In this document: positions 10,676 to 22,716 of the stretch, piece after piece
How positions within the stretch are numbered: the stretch's first letter is position 1
How the letters are laid out: every line of letters begins with the position of its first letter
Assembly: GCA_003049465.1 (NCBI GenBank)
Contig: PYSS01000164.1
Span: forward strand, 1-64,000
Length of the DNA stretch: 64,000 nt
Source: Magnaporthiopsis rhizophila
Taxonomy: Eukaryota > Ascomycota > Sordariomycetes > Magnaporthales > Magnaporthaceae
Reading direction: 5' to 3'
Program-made: the position numbers and the translations under genes
The notes under the pieces: generated by a model
The model's database searches: none
What the model saw: only the letters and a program-made list of their open reading frames with translations
Told to the model about the DNA's origin: nothing

Positions 10676-13600
10676 TCAAATACCCCAGAAACCTGTAGTG
10701 GAGCTGCCGGTGCCGGCCGGGAGGTTGCGAATACTCTCGTTGAAGGTTTGCCAGTTGAAGTCGTCCGTGTCCATGGCCACGTCTAGGTCGTCTAGCGATG
10801 AGCCGCCGACCTGATTACTGGCTAGGCTTGGTATGACGTCTGGGAAATTGACAAAGGGCTCTTCTCTCCGATCGGGCGCTGGTTTGGTGGATGCGAGCAC
10901 GTACGGTGCGCCCTCGGGTTCATCGGCGTCTCCGCTGCTGCCAGTCAGCGACGACGACGGGCCATCGGAGATCGGGTATAGCCATGGCGGGACGTTGTTC
11001 TTTCGGAAAGCATCAATGAGCTGCGTGTCGGTGGCTGGCGGCCCCGTCTGTACTTGGTGCTGTGTCGGCATGCCCCGCTGGGAGGGATTGTTTACCCGCT
11101 CAGGCAGCGGACTGCTGCTGTTATCTGGCGGTGTGTTGTTGGGGTGGAACGTTAGGGGCCAGAAGTCGGCCGGCGCAAAGGTCGGTTGCGCCATGACCTG
11201 GTCCACGAAGTCCAACAAGCCCTCGCTAAAAGAGTCAGGGACTGAAGCGGTCCCTGGCGCGGCATCGACCCCTGCGCCCCGGGTGAGCCAAGGTTTCGGT
11301 GCTGCCACCTGCGGGTCCGCCGGGGGCAGAGGATTGACGGAGGCCTGTGGGCGAGACGCCGAGGGCGCAGCTTCACGGTCTGCCTGCCGCAAGTTTGGTT
11401 CTTGCACCCGGGTCGGCGGGCCATCCTCCAGGGGCGGCGCGTCAACCAGCTTCCGCCAGTTCTGACGCGCCACCGCCGCCTTCAGGCTACCGGAGAGCGT
11501 GTTGAACGACGGAGCCGCCTTTGGTGAGTATGAAAGATCGAGCGCCCGCGCGGCTTCCTTGTCCGCGCGCAGTCTCGCCACCTCGGCGGCGCGGTGGCGG
11601 CGGGCGCGCGTGTAGAGCCGCCTGAACGGCAGCCAGACGGCCGCATTGTCAGCGATGCGGTCCAGCTCGGCGGCGGCGCTGGTGCTGCAGAAGGTGACCC
11701 CGAGCGCCGTCCAGGCGCGCTCTGACCTGGGGCTCCAGGGGGCTTTCGACATCCTGAGAAGGAGGTAGGCGGCAGCCTGCCACTGCATAAATACACGGAT
11801 CATCCAGCTCCACTGCTTGACACGCGGGTCGAGTGATAGCAGATTGCCGTGCTCAAAAACCTCGATGGCGGCCGTGTAGAGACGGTCCTGGCGCTCCTCG
11901 GTCAACTCGCCTGTGAGATTGCCGTGGCAGGCCGCCATCAGACCGTTCTGGTACACGATGATGGTCATCTTAGCGTGTATGACGCGGCCGACAGTGGCTG
12001 CCAGGAACGTCAGAGGGTTTGCTTTTGTGGCGCCCGCAGGTGCCGGGCAAATTTGATCGACGGTCTTGATTAGGTCCTCAAGCAGCTGCTCTCGTTTCTC
12101 AAACGGACTGTCTACGTCTCTAGAACAGACGGCTCCCGCTGCCGAGGTCATGTTCCATATGCGACGAAGGTACACCTGGATGTTGTTGAGCATCGTCAAG
12201 AACGTCATCTCCGTTTCGCCGTGGCGTGGCGGCGGGAGCTCGGTGGAGTCGGGCCCGAAGTCTGCGTCGTTGATGTTGAGAGGGATCCGGGTATCGAAAG
12301 ACCGGTCCGTGATAATCAGATCTGCGCCCTGGTCCTCGGCGGCGCGGGAGTCCATCGACATGAGGTACCAGAAGAGGCGCCTGCGCATCTCACAGTCAAA
12401 AGGACTGATGCCGGGGAAGTTCGTTGGGTCGCGGTGCAGTCCCAGGGCATGGCTGATGCGCACGGCCAGGCCAACAAGAGTCCAGGCGTATCGCGTGTCG
12501 TTGCGGCGCCTCACCAGGGTGGTGTAGAGGACGAATGCCTGGAATGTGGTCAGATCTGTTGATGTGAGGAACTCGGCCTTTGCCAAAGCTATCTCCAGCG
12601 CATAGCGATATTTCTCTATTAGGGTGGCCTGGTCAGAATCGAAGTTGGTTTTCACCTGCCACGGGAGCCCGGTGGTTAGCGACGAGGAGTCGTTGCAAGG
12701 GACAAAGATGGAGCTATTAACAAGCAAGGCCCACCTCTGCCTCCTCCATGGACACGATAGCACCCATGTAGATGGCAAACATGAGTGCCTCGAGCGGAGG
12801 CTCCAGGCTGTCCAGGTTCTTGCGCGATTCGTTGATGGTGTTGGCCATGGTGGGTGAGTGCAGGATTTTAGTGACGGAGTTGACATTTTGATCATAAATC
12901 TGCCATATGAATGGAATTTGGGAACCTAACGGGTGGAAGCTTCGGAGATCGACCTCGGCCGTGCGATGGCCGAATAAGAAGGCGTAGTTGCTGGGGTAGC
13001 CGCCCGGAGTTCCCTGCGATATTTCAGGGGTATCCTCCTCCCCTCCAGACAGCTCAGATTCTGTGCCGAACCATTCTTCGGTTGCAGTCCGCAGCTCGTT
13101 GATCTACGAGCCAACAACGGCATTGATCAGTCAAATAATGCGACAATTCATTGCGGTTGACTGTCATGCAGAGCCTGTGCAAGCATCAAGCCTACCTCGT
13201 CGTTGATCTTGGACCAGAAGCCACTGCTGACATATCGAGACCTTCCCCCGTCATGCAAGACTAGCCTTCCGAACTTGCGATTGAAATTGGGCGTGGCTTT
13301 TTCGGGGCCAACCCCGCTCCGGACCGAGGGACACTCGGCAGGATCCACGCTGGCCGGCGGACCGCGGTTGCCAGGACCCGACAATGGTGACTCCTGGCCG
13401 TAATCACTCGATATGCTTAGCCCGCAGCCTGAATGGTGCGAGCCGCCTCCAGTCTCAGCCGACGTCCCTGCTCGGGCGGCGCCGGTGGCATCCTGTGTGG
13501 CGGCCTCGGGAGATTCTGAACTCGAGCCGTGCCTGGTTGCCTCCAGCTCGATCTGGCCGCTCAGCTCCTCGACAATACCCTCCAGCTTGCGCAGCCTCTT

Positions 13601-14024
13601 CATCAGCTCGGCTTCCCGCTCGCTCGAGTGGGGCTTCATTGCCAGCGGCGCATTGCCGTCTCTTAGTCGGGGTCGTCTGGGGGCTCGGCCCGGGGCAGGG
13701 AATACACAGAATATGTGAGCGCGGCGGCAGTTTGTACATGGCTGGAGCTTGTCGCATTTGACCTGGTTGACAAGAATGTCAGCTAAGATCGCTTTGGTTC
13801 TCCCTGCAAAGCCAAGAATTACGGGACGCACACGGAGGCCGTACCTTTCTCCTCCGACAGGTCACGCAGCTCCTCGGATTGAGAGAATCGTCGGGAATGT
13901 CACTTGGACTGTAGATGGAGGCGCCAGGGGGTGCGGAAGCGAGCGCCGATGCGCCAAAGCTGGCCTCGACGGATCTCGACGGCGAGTCGAGCGCCGAGCC
14001 AGTTTCTGGCCGTGGGGGCTCCAT
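10676..14024 (-). CDS. Zn(II)2Cys6 transcription factor with fungal-specific domain
   Basis: Four exons: 14024-13845, 13762-13196, 13103-12735 and 12655-10676, all in phase 0, about 1031 residues. The binuclear zinc cluster is complete and split by intron 1: C53, C56, C63, C69, C72, C79 (CVTCRRRK then VKCDKLQPCTNC), i.e. C-x2-C-x6-C-x5-C-x2-C-x6-C. A coiled-coil-like dimerisation stretch follows (AELMKRLRKLEGIVEEL). Next come the conserved SSGFWSKINDEINELR and the fungal-specific middle homology region (ALGLHRDP, then CEMRRRLFWYLMSMD). The last about 270 residues are Pro/Ser-rich and low-complexity, plausibly an activation region. It would act in the nucleus; the target genes cannot be read from sequence. 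The neighbouring subtilase lies upstream in the same direction, with about 0.8 kb between. Confidence 0.9.
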
Positions 14025-14822
14025 GGAGGCGCTGGCCGAGGCAAGGATGTGGCGAATTGAAGGGGTCTATCGACGTTCGCGTTCTTCGTCTGGGATCTAA
14101 TCGCGTCAGGGGCGGCCGTTGCGCTCATCCAGGGGCGGAAAAACGAGAAGCCCCTCGCTGCCGAGGCATGCAATGCGCTGACAAACAAGGCGGGGCTACG
14201 GGCCGTTCGAGGCCGAGGATGGGGTTAGTAAGAGTCCGAGCTTGGGTGATGTCTTCGATGGCTGCGCAAGGCTGAGAGAAAGATGGGTTTGGACAAATGT
14301 TTGGGAGAGAGTTTGTTCGAGAAGCTCGTTGAGTTTCCGCCGGACAGCACCACCAAACATTTGATTTGACAAACGGAGGCGGACAGTTTGAGGGCACCGT
14401 GATCCGCCGTGATGACACAACTGAAGTTGGACACAAAAAATGTGGGAATCGACCACGGGTCATGTGGGTCACAAGCAGGGACCACGGTTCTATGCCACGA
14501 CCCCGAGTGCCTTCATAAATCCGAGCCACCCAAAGGAGCCAAGCCGGGAACGAACACCAGCATCCCCGGAGCACACAGCATCGGCACTTGGGGATAAGCT
14601 CGGATTTGAACCGGAGCAAACCCTGAAAACCGAAAACCCGTCGACAATGCTACCTTTCATTAATTAAGAGGATCAACTCGCTACCTTCAAGCCTTGGTGC
14701 TACCACTGACATCACAAAACCAAAGATCTAGGGCCTCAGAAATCAAGATATGCCGCCATCGTCCCTCACAGTGCTACAGTACACGTATGTAAAATACCTG
14801 CAAACCAGCCCACGCCCCCACT
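14025..14822. other. Promoter region of the Zn2Cys6 gene
   Basis: About 0.8 kb, no supported coding frame. It lies between the regulator's start and the 3' end of the subtilase. Confidence 0.4.
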
Positions 14823-16385
14823 CTAGGGACGCGCCAGCGCCGCTGGAATCAGCTGGCGCAGGTTGGGCCTGTTGCCGATGCGCTGCGAGACGGGCGCGGC
14901 CGGGCTGGCCTGCTGGGGCGAGCCGGTGGTGCGAAGGAGCGAGCGGAACTCGTGGGACGTGAGCAAGCGCTTACCGCGCGCCCGGCGCGCCCCCTGCGCG
15001 CTCAGCACGGCGCCCGTCACGATGGGCGAGGCGCTCGACGTGCCGTTGAAGGTGTCGGTGTACCAGATGTCCTGCGACACGCCGCCCTGCAGCGAACCGT
15101 AGCCCGTCGTCGTCACCTCCTGGCCCCAGCCCTGCGCGTCCACGCGGAGCCCGTGGTTGGAGAAGTCGAGCCGCGACCGGTCCGGCCCCCAGTTGCGCCC
15201 GTGCGTGCCCGGCGGAGGGGCTCCGGCGCCGACGATGATGGCGCCCGACGTCGGGTTGGTGGTGCGGAACGGGTTGCGCCACGACGACGGCCAGCCTGCC
15301 TGCGGCCTGTCGTAGATGGGGTTGTTGAGGTCGACGGCGCCGTTGCCGGCCGCCTCGACCACGACGATGCCCTTGGCCACGGCGTACTGGATCGCCGCCA
15401 GGTCCTGCGGCCACCACTCGATGGCGATGTAGCCCTTTTGGCCCTGGGGCGGGTTCGGCGCCTGTGGGCCCGACCGGTGCACCTCGAGCAGCATGACGTC
15501 GCCGGCCCTCAGCCGGTCGGCCGCCGCCTTGATGGCCGCCGACGTGCTCTGGTCGACCAGCGACGACGTGTAGAAGGGCGCGTTGGGCGCGATGCCCAGG
15601 ACGCCGATGGTGTTCTCGTCGCCGCCGACGACGCCGGCCACGGCGGTACCGTGGTTAACGGCCGCCGTGTCGGTGGCGTTGGTGCCGGCCAGCAGGCCGC
15701 CGAGCTGCTGGCGCAGGTCCTCGTGCGTGAAGCGCCAGCCCCACTCGACGTCGGCGATGCGGATGCCGTCGCCCTTGCCGCCTGGCTGCGTGCGCGCCCA
15801 CAGCGCCTCGATGCCGCCCGGCGCCGCCCCAAGGAAGCCCTGCCGCGACTGGAAGTTGGGCGTCACCGGCGGCGCCTCGGCGTCGGTCGGCTGGATGCCG
15901 TCCTCGCGCTCGACGTTGAGGAACAGCGGCGGCGCGGCCGGCGGCGTGACGTACGCGGCGTCGACGAGCTCCTGCTGGAGCAGCTCGGCCGCGAGCGCCT
16001 CCGGGTCCTCGACCTCGCCGTCCAGCGTGTAAAAGGACGAGAGGTCGGGCAGCGACGCCGCCGCGAGGGCGGCAGGCGCCACGATGTCAGCCTCGTGCTG
16101 CTCGTCGTCGTCCTCTCCGCCGCCATAGAGGGCGGGAGTGATGGTGGCTGCGGCGGCGACGACCTCGGCTTGCTGAGCCCGGAGGCGCGCCTCGTCCTGG
16201 CCGAAGAGAAGCTTGAGCGAGGCGTTGTGGCGGGTCAGGACCTCGTTGACCGAGCTGACGTCCTCGCTCGACGCAACGAGCCCACGACCCGTCACCCTGG
16301 CAACGGGGGTGGTCTTGAAGATGACAATGAGCTCCGGCTTGGGCTCCTGTGGAGCCCGCACGACCTCGGATGTGGTAGACGACAT
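14823..16385 (-). CDS. Subtilisin-like serine protease (S8), no signal peptide
   Basis: Intronless 520-residue frame from ATG 16385. The S8 triad is visible: Asp in IRIADVEWGW (about D212), His in NHGTAVAGVVGG (about H245) and Ser in FNGTSSASPIVTGA (about S450), with the oxyanion Asn in EAAGNGA (about N348). The first about 180 residues form an Ala/Glu-rich region with PELIVIFKTTP at its start and no hydrophobic leader, so it is either intracellular or exported unconventionally. Fungal secreted subtilases usually have a signal peptide, an I9 propeptide and several introns; this gene has none of these and its layout recalls bacterial subtilases. Bacterial origin is an inference that only a tree could settle. 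Confidence 0.88.
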   Translation of the reverse strand: MSSTTSEVVRAPQEPKPELIVIFKTTPVARVTGRGLVASSEDVSSVNEVLTRHNASLKLLFGQDEARLRAQQAEVVAAAATITPALYGGGEDDDEQHEADIVAPAALAAASLPDLSSFYTLDGEVEDPEALAAELLQQELVDAAYVTPPAAPPLFLNVEREDGIQPTDAEAPPVTPNFQSRQGFLGAAPGGIEALWARTQPGGKGDGIRIADVEWGWRFTHEDLRQQLGGLLAGTNATDTAAVNHGTAVAGVVGGDENTIGVLGIAPNAPFYTSSLVDQSTSAAIKAAADRLRAGDVMLLEVHRSGPQAPNPPQGQKGYIAIEWWPQDLAAIQYAVAKGIVVVEAAGNGAVDLNNPIYDRPQAGWPSSWRNPFRTTNPTSGAIIVGAGAPPPGTHGRNWGPDRSRLDFSNHGLRVDAQGWGQEVTTTGYGSLQGGVSQDIWYTDTFNGTSSASPIVTGAVLSAQGARRARGKRLLTSHEFRSLLRTTGSPQQASPAAPVSQRIGNRPNLRQLIPAALARP

Positions 16386-19300
16386 GGCGGTGGATGTTCC
16401 TGGTTTGTGAAGATTATAAGAATATGGTATGGTGGTGGCTGATGATTGCGGGTGTTCTTGTGTTTGTGGATGGGGGTCAGAATCATTTCCAGCTTGAACT
16501 TCGACGGGATGATGCCTGATTTATACCCGAAGACATTGTAAGCTCAGAAGGCTCTCGTTTCTATGGATGTCATATCGCCAGAGAGGCCACCCAGCACGCA
16601 TGACCCATCATCGTCATCCTGTCACCCAGCCACACTTGGCCAGCCATCCCGCCACTCTCGACACGAGAAAAAAAGCAATGTACAGCATACTCACTGCTGC
16701 ATGACCCGCCATCTCTCGCAATTCGGCCCCCAAAGCTCGCTCCTTCCGACGCTATCAGGGTGGAGCGGCAGGTCGGGATCAGCCGTAAGATGGACACAAC
16801 TGCGAGGGAGCCTGCGACGCCGCACCCAATAATATCATGCGGACCCTTCACGGGATATGCAGCCATATGTGGTGTGGGTGCTGCACACTTGCATCCTTTT
16901 CGCCCACTGGATTTCTTCCCGCTGGTCTAGACTATGCGGCTGCGCCGTTAGCGTCGGTCCGGTGAGTCTTTCTTTCTTCTCTCTGCCACCACCTCTTTCT
17001 CATCTTCAGAAGTCATAAAGCTGACACAGCCGCCGATGATTTCCCCTGAGCAACACTGCCACTACATACAGCCCTCCGTGGTCCTTCGCACCCGGGGAAG
17101 GCATCGGGTTGGACGACACGCGGGGCTTCCGCAACTCAGCTGCAGCCGAAGGGCTCAGCCGGAGTGGTGTCGGGGCGCTAACCCATGCCGGCACAGACCA
17201 ATGAGGGTGCCCACAGACGCCAGGAAGGCCACGCTGCCTAGAATGCTGTCATCTCTCACCGGAGGAGGCCAGGCGCACTCTCTGTCTCTGGCTGCCTGAA
17301 GGTCATCCGCACAGCCCGCGAGGGTTTCGCCTCGCCGTGTCTAGGTAACCATTTGAACAAAGTTGACTCGTCATGGGAAACCTGCCTTCTTTTGCGGGCT
17401 CGTATGTTGAGCCAGCTGCCTGTCTGTAATCGGCCTGCATGACACAGACGAGCTCCGACGCCACAGCCGACGGCTGAGAAACTGGGCTGCTGATCAAGTC
17501 GCCGCGATGCCAATGACAGCTTCCCCCGCAACCTGATGCTGACATCGGGGACGGGGGCTGACATCAGACTGTCAACTTTGTGTCTCCTCGCACTACTAGT
17601 AGGATGTGTTACCTGACGTTGCGAAATTCCCCGTCCGCCCGCCTCCCCCGTTTATTAGATTTTTTGTGCTGTAGTTGGTCTAGCCTTGCCCTGTTCGCCT
17701 GTCAAAGCAACCGCCTCTCGTCTCACTCCCTTGCTTAAAAGTGCGCGCGCATTGACGTTGAAACGGCATATCACATCTGTAGTCTGCTCGCGCCTTTTGT
17801 TCTTCTCGCTTTTCGCCGACCGCTTTCCACACCGGAAGAAGCTTAAGTCGCTACAAAATCAGAAAGTGTATTCCGGCCGAAATAATAACGTTTACGATCC
17901 CTGAAAGTGTGCATTTTGTGACGCTCGACCTGCTCTCCATTTCCTTTCCTACCTAGGTAAGGTAGGTAGGTAGGTACGGTAGTCAGTCTCCTGCAGGGTC
18001 TTTTCTCAATTCCCGGCAAATCTTGCTGTCATGTTTGATGCCTGCCAGGCGTACGTGCCGACGTGGACATACCTCCCCGGCGTCTCCCCGGCGTCTCCCC
18101 GGCGGCTTGTGCAACGGCGCCAGCGACATCAGATTATTACATCGCAATAATTGGCAGCTTATGACATCACGATATCGACTCTGTGTCGACACCCTGATGG
18201 CATTTTGTATGACAGACCAGCCAGCCATGTCTTTTTCCTCCCGCAAGGATATGCAACTTTGGCATCTTGGACATGGCGATAGGAGCCGGCATTCTCACTG
18301 TGACGAAGGAAGGATCTGTACATGCCCGTCGAGCAGTCCATTCTCAAGGTTTGCACGAGCCGTGTTTTCTACGCTTACGCCCGCCACCCGCGACGACGTG
18401 CACCTCCCGCTCGAGCCCCGAGTGTCGGGCTGCTCCGCCCAGGACCGTGCCCAGACATGCCCTTAGCTGGCGGCAATCACCGGCGACATCCTAGCCGGCC
18501 GCCTTCGCTGCATGTGCTGGCAGTCGCACACCAAGGGCAAAGGAGGACAGGGCCCTCAGTGAACGAATCCCACGGCCGAGTAGGGGGGGTCCGTTGGAAC
18601 ATGTGGGTTCACACAAGCGGACATGGCGGTCGTGATAAGGACGCCCCGGACCGCCAGCCCGGCCAGGATCTTCATCGGGCCGGCGGGGCCTTGCGACAGC
18701 GACCAATGGGCGATGGGTGTGAAGCGGGGAGAGCTTAAAGCCCCGGCCCTTCGCCCTTCGCCCATAGGGCATCCCACGTGGCAGGTTCAAACAAAACAAA
18801 ACAAGCCCGCACAGAACAACGAGGGCTCCCGTGCCCCCCACTCCCCGGCACCCGCGGACCGCCCAGCTAGTAGCCCTGTCAATGGATACGGATACGATCA
18901 AGGCCAACTTGGCACTTTTTCCTGGCGCAGACTGGATTTCTACATGTCGGAAGTTTTACGGTCTGCTAGGTGTTTAACCTCGAGCCTCTATGTCCTACCT
19001 AGGTGTAGGTACTTAAGTTGGTTTTTTTTCTGTCTCCCTTGGTTCCCCCAAACTTAGCCATGCCCTGATTAGACGTTAAGCTGACTCTCCCCCGCAAATG
19101 CTTCTTCTCAAATTCAACAAGTTTCATGGATGGCGGCAATGAGATGAGCGGCAGTTATCCCGGCCCTAGGTAGCATGACAGCATCCTGGGACCCTGGATG
19201 AGGGACATGTGATCCTGCGAGTGCATGCGAGAGAAGATGCTGAAACTTACGACCGGGCACTCAAAGTGCTCGTAGAGATTCCCATTGATAGTTAGCTCGG

Positions 19301-19841
19301 AGCCGAGCACCAGAGCATGCGCAATCTTGTCAAACCCCGTGTTGGCCGCGCGCTAGGTAACCTTAAATGGTGTGCCTAGAAGACCCCAGACCAGTAACCT
19401 CGAGCCGATCCAAGTGCTTAAAAGTCCTCGAGACCGCGCGCGATGACGCTTGTGGCTGCTCCCCTCGACGCCATCACTCGAAGTCTGCATGCCCGGAGGC
19501 GATTTTTCTCTTATTGATGTTTCGGACTCATCCGAGCTGCGTCTGCCTTCTGGTTTATACCAGCTAAATACCGCTGGTTATTCTCCCTCACTCCAGAAGC
19601 TTCCGCCATGCCGACTTAATGCCTTTATACGGGAATAATAGCCGCTCGAGGTGTCCTCTCATATTCTCCTACCAGAGACGCCTTCCAGGGCTCCTGACTT
19701 CTTTTTTGCCTATTCGAAAACTCATTTTTTTTCTCTCTCTCCCTTCCCCTGGGAGCCAGTGCCGTCTGTGGACGGAGAAGAACAAAGGAGAGAGCGAGAG
19801 CGAAACGGAGGGGGAACGACAACGAAAGGCTGTAGGATGCC
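16386..19841. other. Long intergenic region, no gene seen
   Basis: About 3.5 kb between the divergent subtilase and the first rhodopsin-family gene. Frames are short and lack protein character. Short TAGGTAGGTA runs and CCTAGG palindromes occur near 17950-17980 and 18995-19015. A pyrimidine-rich stretch at about 19723-19750 lies just upstream of the gene start at 19842 and may be its core promoter or 5' UTR. Confidence 0.4.
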
Positions 19842-19938
19842 ATGAATTCGACCTCCGGCAACGACACGTACTGGAACTCGACGCTTTGGCAAGGCACAGA
19901 CCAGGCCGAGACGCTCTCACTGGCAGGTGTCAACGTAC

Positions 19939-19988
<50 letters not shown>

Positions 19989-21588
19989 TTACGACTGCAG
20001 CCCGTGAGGACGATGCGGCCTCTTTACTTCCCCAAAATTGTGCTTGGTCGGACACATACGCCGTCGTGATGCCGAGGGGCGGATCGCTGAACAAAGATAA
20101 AAAAAACCAAACCATTGAAGTTTCCAGGCGACGGCATGGACGTTTTTTGGAGCAGCAGCCGCGGCAGCTGGCCTCAGGCTGTTTGCCCGTTTCGGGACGA
20201 GGAGGGAGCGGCTCACACTGTCGGACGGCTGGATGCTACTCGGCCTCTCCTCGGCGCTCGGCTTCCTGATTCTAGAAACCATCGCCGCCGATATCCTCTA
20301 CACCGACAGTGGTCCGGATGACCAGGAATCGCTGTTGCTGCTCAAGGTATGTGACCAGTCGCAATGGGAGAAGCAGATGGGATAGCACTAAGATGAACAC
20401 AACAAAAAAAGATACAATTCGTCAGCAATTACGTCTACGACCCTGGGCTATATTACGCAAAGTTCGCCATGTTGTCGTTCTACCTCTCGCTCATCCCCGA
20501 GACTAACGCGCGGACGCGATGGACGCTGTACGGCATTGTCGCCTTCACCGTGAGTGGGTTTGTGTTGAGCGTTCTCGGTGACACTTTTTGGTGCGGGCCC
20601 AACCCCAGCATGAACCTGTAAGATCTGGTCACCATCCAGCAGACCACCTAGCCAATCTTTAATATTCCTCTCCCGACGTTTTGTTAACCCGCTCGACGGC
20701 AGGCTACCGGAGACGCAAGAGCCCGGACAATGCTCCGTCCAGACATCGTTTTCACTGTTCTACACCACCTGGACGTTGCACTTTACCAGCGAGGCCATGA
20801 GTAAGGCCGTTTTTTTCCTGGCCCGGCGCGCCGCTGTGCTCGTTGATGAATCGAGAAGCTAACCCTCTGACCCCATTTTCCCTAGTCTTCCTTTTCCCAT
20901 TTCTAGTGGTGACCCGGATGAGGCTCGAGAGAAGAGCCAGGATCGCGCTCTATGCGCTCTTCTGCTTGGGCCTGCTGACGCTGGGCATGAGCCTCTCGCG
21001 CCTCCTCGTCTTCATGCGCGCTGCCGCCGGGGAGGTTGACCCCAAGGTTTTATGTGAGATTTTTTTTCTCCTGCGCCAAAACCGTAATTAGCGTTCCATC
21101 TTGGGCCGTGCTGACGACGCCTCATTGGCGAGGGAAAAAAAAAAGACATACTATGGCCAGCAGAGCTCTGCTCGTCGCTAATCGTCGTCGGCCTCTCGGC
21201 ATGCCGGCCGCTGCTGATGCGCGTCACGCACTTCTTCCACGGCGCCTGGTCGAACACGGCTCAGGCGCTGGGCGTCTCCTCGCGGGGCACCAGAAGCGGC
21301 CGGCAGGGCTCCGGCGGCGGCGCGTCCATGCCGCAGATAGCGACCATCGTGTCTGAGCGCGCGATCAAGGCCAGAGGCGGCGATTCGCAGTGGTTGGTCG
21401 AGACGCGCGTGGAGGAGGGCGAGGGCGAGGGCTACTATGCCGAAGGCAGCGGCGGTGGGCCGTCGATCGGCGAGTTCTTGAAGGCCGACTACTCGCGGCG
21501 CAGCGCCACGGACCAGGACTCGACGAAGATGCTCGTCCTCGACCCGATCCCGATGGAGGATCTCGGGCGCGAGACGAAGCCTGGGTAG
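19842..21588 (+). CDS. Rhodopsin-family (PF20684) integral membrane protein 1
   Basis: Six exons: 19842-19934, 20128-20346, 20412-20617, 20703-20800, 20886-21053 and 21161-21588, totalling 403 residues with every junction in frame. After a short N-glycosylation-rich N-terminus (NST, NDT, NST) come seven candidate membrane segments, including DGWMLLGLSSALGFLILETI, YYAKFAMLSFYLSLIP, a segment ending FVLSVLGDTFWCG, and LCSSLIVVGLSACRPLL. This order is typical of the fungal rhodopsin-like family that includes Pth11-like receptors. The C-tail is Gly/Ser/Glu-rich and cytoplasmic by prediction. No N-terminal CFEM domain is fused, but a separate CFEM gene sits tail to tail at 22100-22716. Intron 1 is unusually long (193 bp) because of a 48-bp T run. 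Confidence 0.85.
19940..19987 (+). repeat. Poly(T) tract of 48 bp inside intron 1
   Basis: Uninterrupted T run just after the GTACG donor of intron 1 of the rhodopsin-family gene. Such length is error-prone in sequencing, so the exact count is unsure. Confidence 0.9.
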
Positions 21589-21978
21589 GGAACGAGCTCA
21601 CAGAACGTAGGGCGAGCACAGGGTCTCGGGAAGGCCGAACGAGAAGGAAACGGACAGGAAACGTGGCTGTTTTGTTCCGGCCTGACTTTTGTCATTTCTC
21701 GTGGCGCCAAAAACACGAGTTCCATGAGCACCAAGCCCAGCATGGATTGCATTATGCATTTCCCTTGCTCTTTTTAATGGTATTGCTACTAAAGGTAAAG
21801 GATCAATCCCATGTTTATGTACTAAATAAGCAGTCATGCAGTCTAATGGTGCCTGTATACCCAATGTTCTTTTGCTCCGACAAGGTGTGGGATCGAGTAG
21901 TTCTGTGAGCCCACGTATCGGGGAGAGAGAGAAAACGAGAGAACGCAGTCGTGAATGTCATGCAAAAGACACAAATAC

Positions 21979-21983
<5 letters not shown>

Positions 21984-22032
<49 letters not shown>

Positions 22033-22092
22033 AAAAAAAAAAAAAAAAAATTAAAAAAAAAAAAANAAAAAAAAAAAAAAAAAAAAAAAAAA
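21984..22092 (+). repeat. Poly(A) tract of about 109 bp with one N
   Basis: Almost pure A on the plus strand, broken by TT pairs and an N at 22066. It lies directly 3' of the CFEM gene's stop, so it is poly(U) in that transcript's sense. Confidence 0.9.
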
Positions 22093-22099
22093 GACATCT

Positions 22100-22716
22100 T
22101 TACAGAGCAAAGACAGCAAAGGCCGCAGCCACGCCACCAATGGCGGCGAGGGCGGGGGCGTCGGTCCTCCTGGGCGCAAGGGCGGCACTGGTTCTTGAGG
22201 TGGCACCAGCCGTGGCAAGGGCCGAGGCGACGATGCTGGACGCGGACGAGACCTCGGCCGGGTTGGGGTTGTTGTTGAGCTTGTCGCAGACCTGGGGAGC
22301 GTCCGCGACGAGTTCTGGCAAGAGGAAAAACAAAAAGAGTTAGCGAACAGGGGTACACATATTAAGGCTGAACAAGCCAAAATAGAAATTCTTCCTCAAA
22401 ACGTACTCGCTTGCTCGTTGGAGTTGCAGTTGCTGGCGACGCAGCCGATGAGGCCAATGTTGCTCGTCAGAGAACCGGCGTTGGAGCAGAGGCACTTGAG
22501 GTCGGCCGCGTCGCAGTTGGCCTGCCTGGCGGCGTCCGACAGGCACTTGACGCCGCACGACGGCAGGCCCCGCACCAGAGCGACGAGGTTGGAGGTGCCC
22601 GTGGTCGCCGGGGCGGACGTGGTGCGGGAGGGAAGCGTCGTGCTCGGGAGCGTCGGGGTGGTCTGGGCGGCGGCGACGGCAGCGAAGGCCGCGAGGATCA
22701 GGGTGTGGAACTGCAT
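22100..22716 (-). CDS. CFEM-domain protein, probably GPI-anchored
   Basis: Two exons, 22716-22407 and 22314-22100, joined in phase by a GTACGT donor and a CCAG acceptor, giving 174 residues. A signal peptide (MQFHTLILAAFAAVAAAQ) is followed by a Thr/Ser/Pro-rich linker and then the CFEM domain with the expected eight cysteines at 54, 58, 68, 75, 77, 92, 97 and 113, including DLKCLC, the region whose Asp binds haem in characterised CFEM proteins. A Ser/Ala-rich stretch and a hydrophobic C-terminus (APALAAIGGVAAAFAVFAL) suggest GPI anchoring. Roles known in the family are haem/iron capture, wall function and virulence; which one applies here is not visible. Confidence 0.9.

Noticed and set aside
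14952..16442. Plus-strand open frame of about 496 codons
   Set aside because: It is antisense to the subtilase. High GC at third positions keeps the opposite frame open; its translation is Arg/Gly/Val-rich without a domain.
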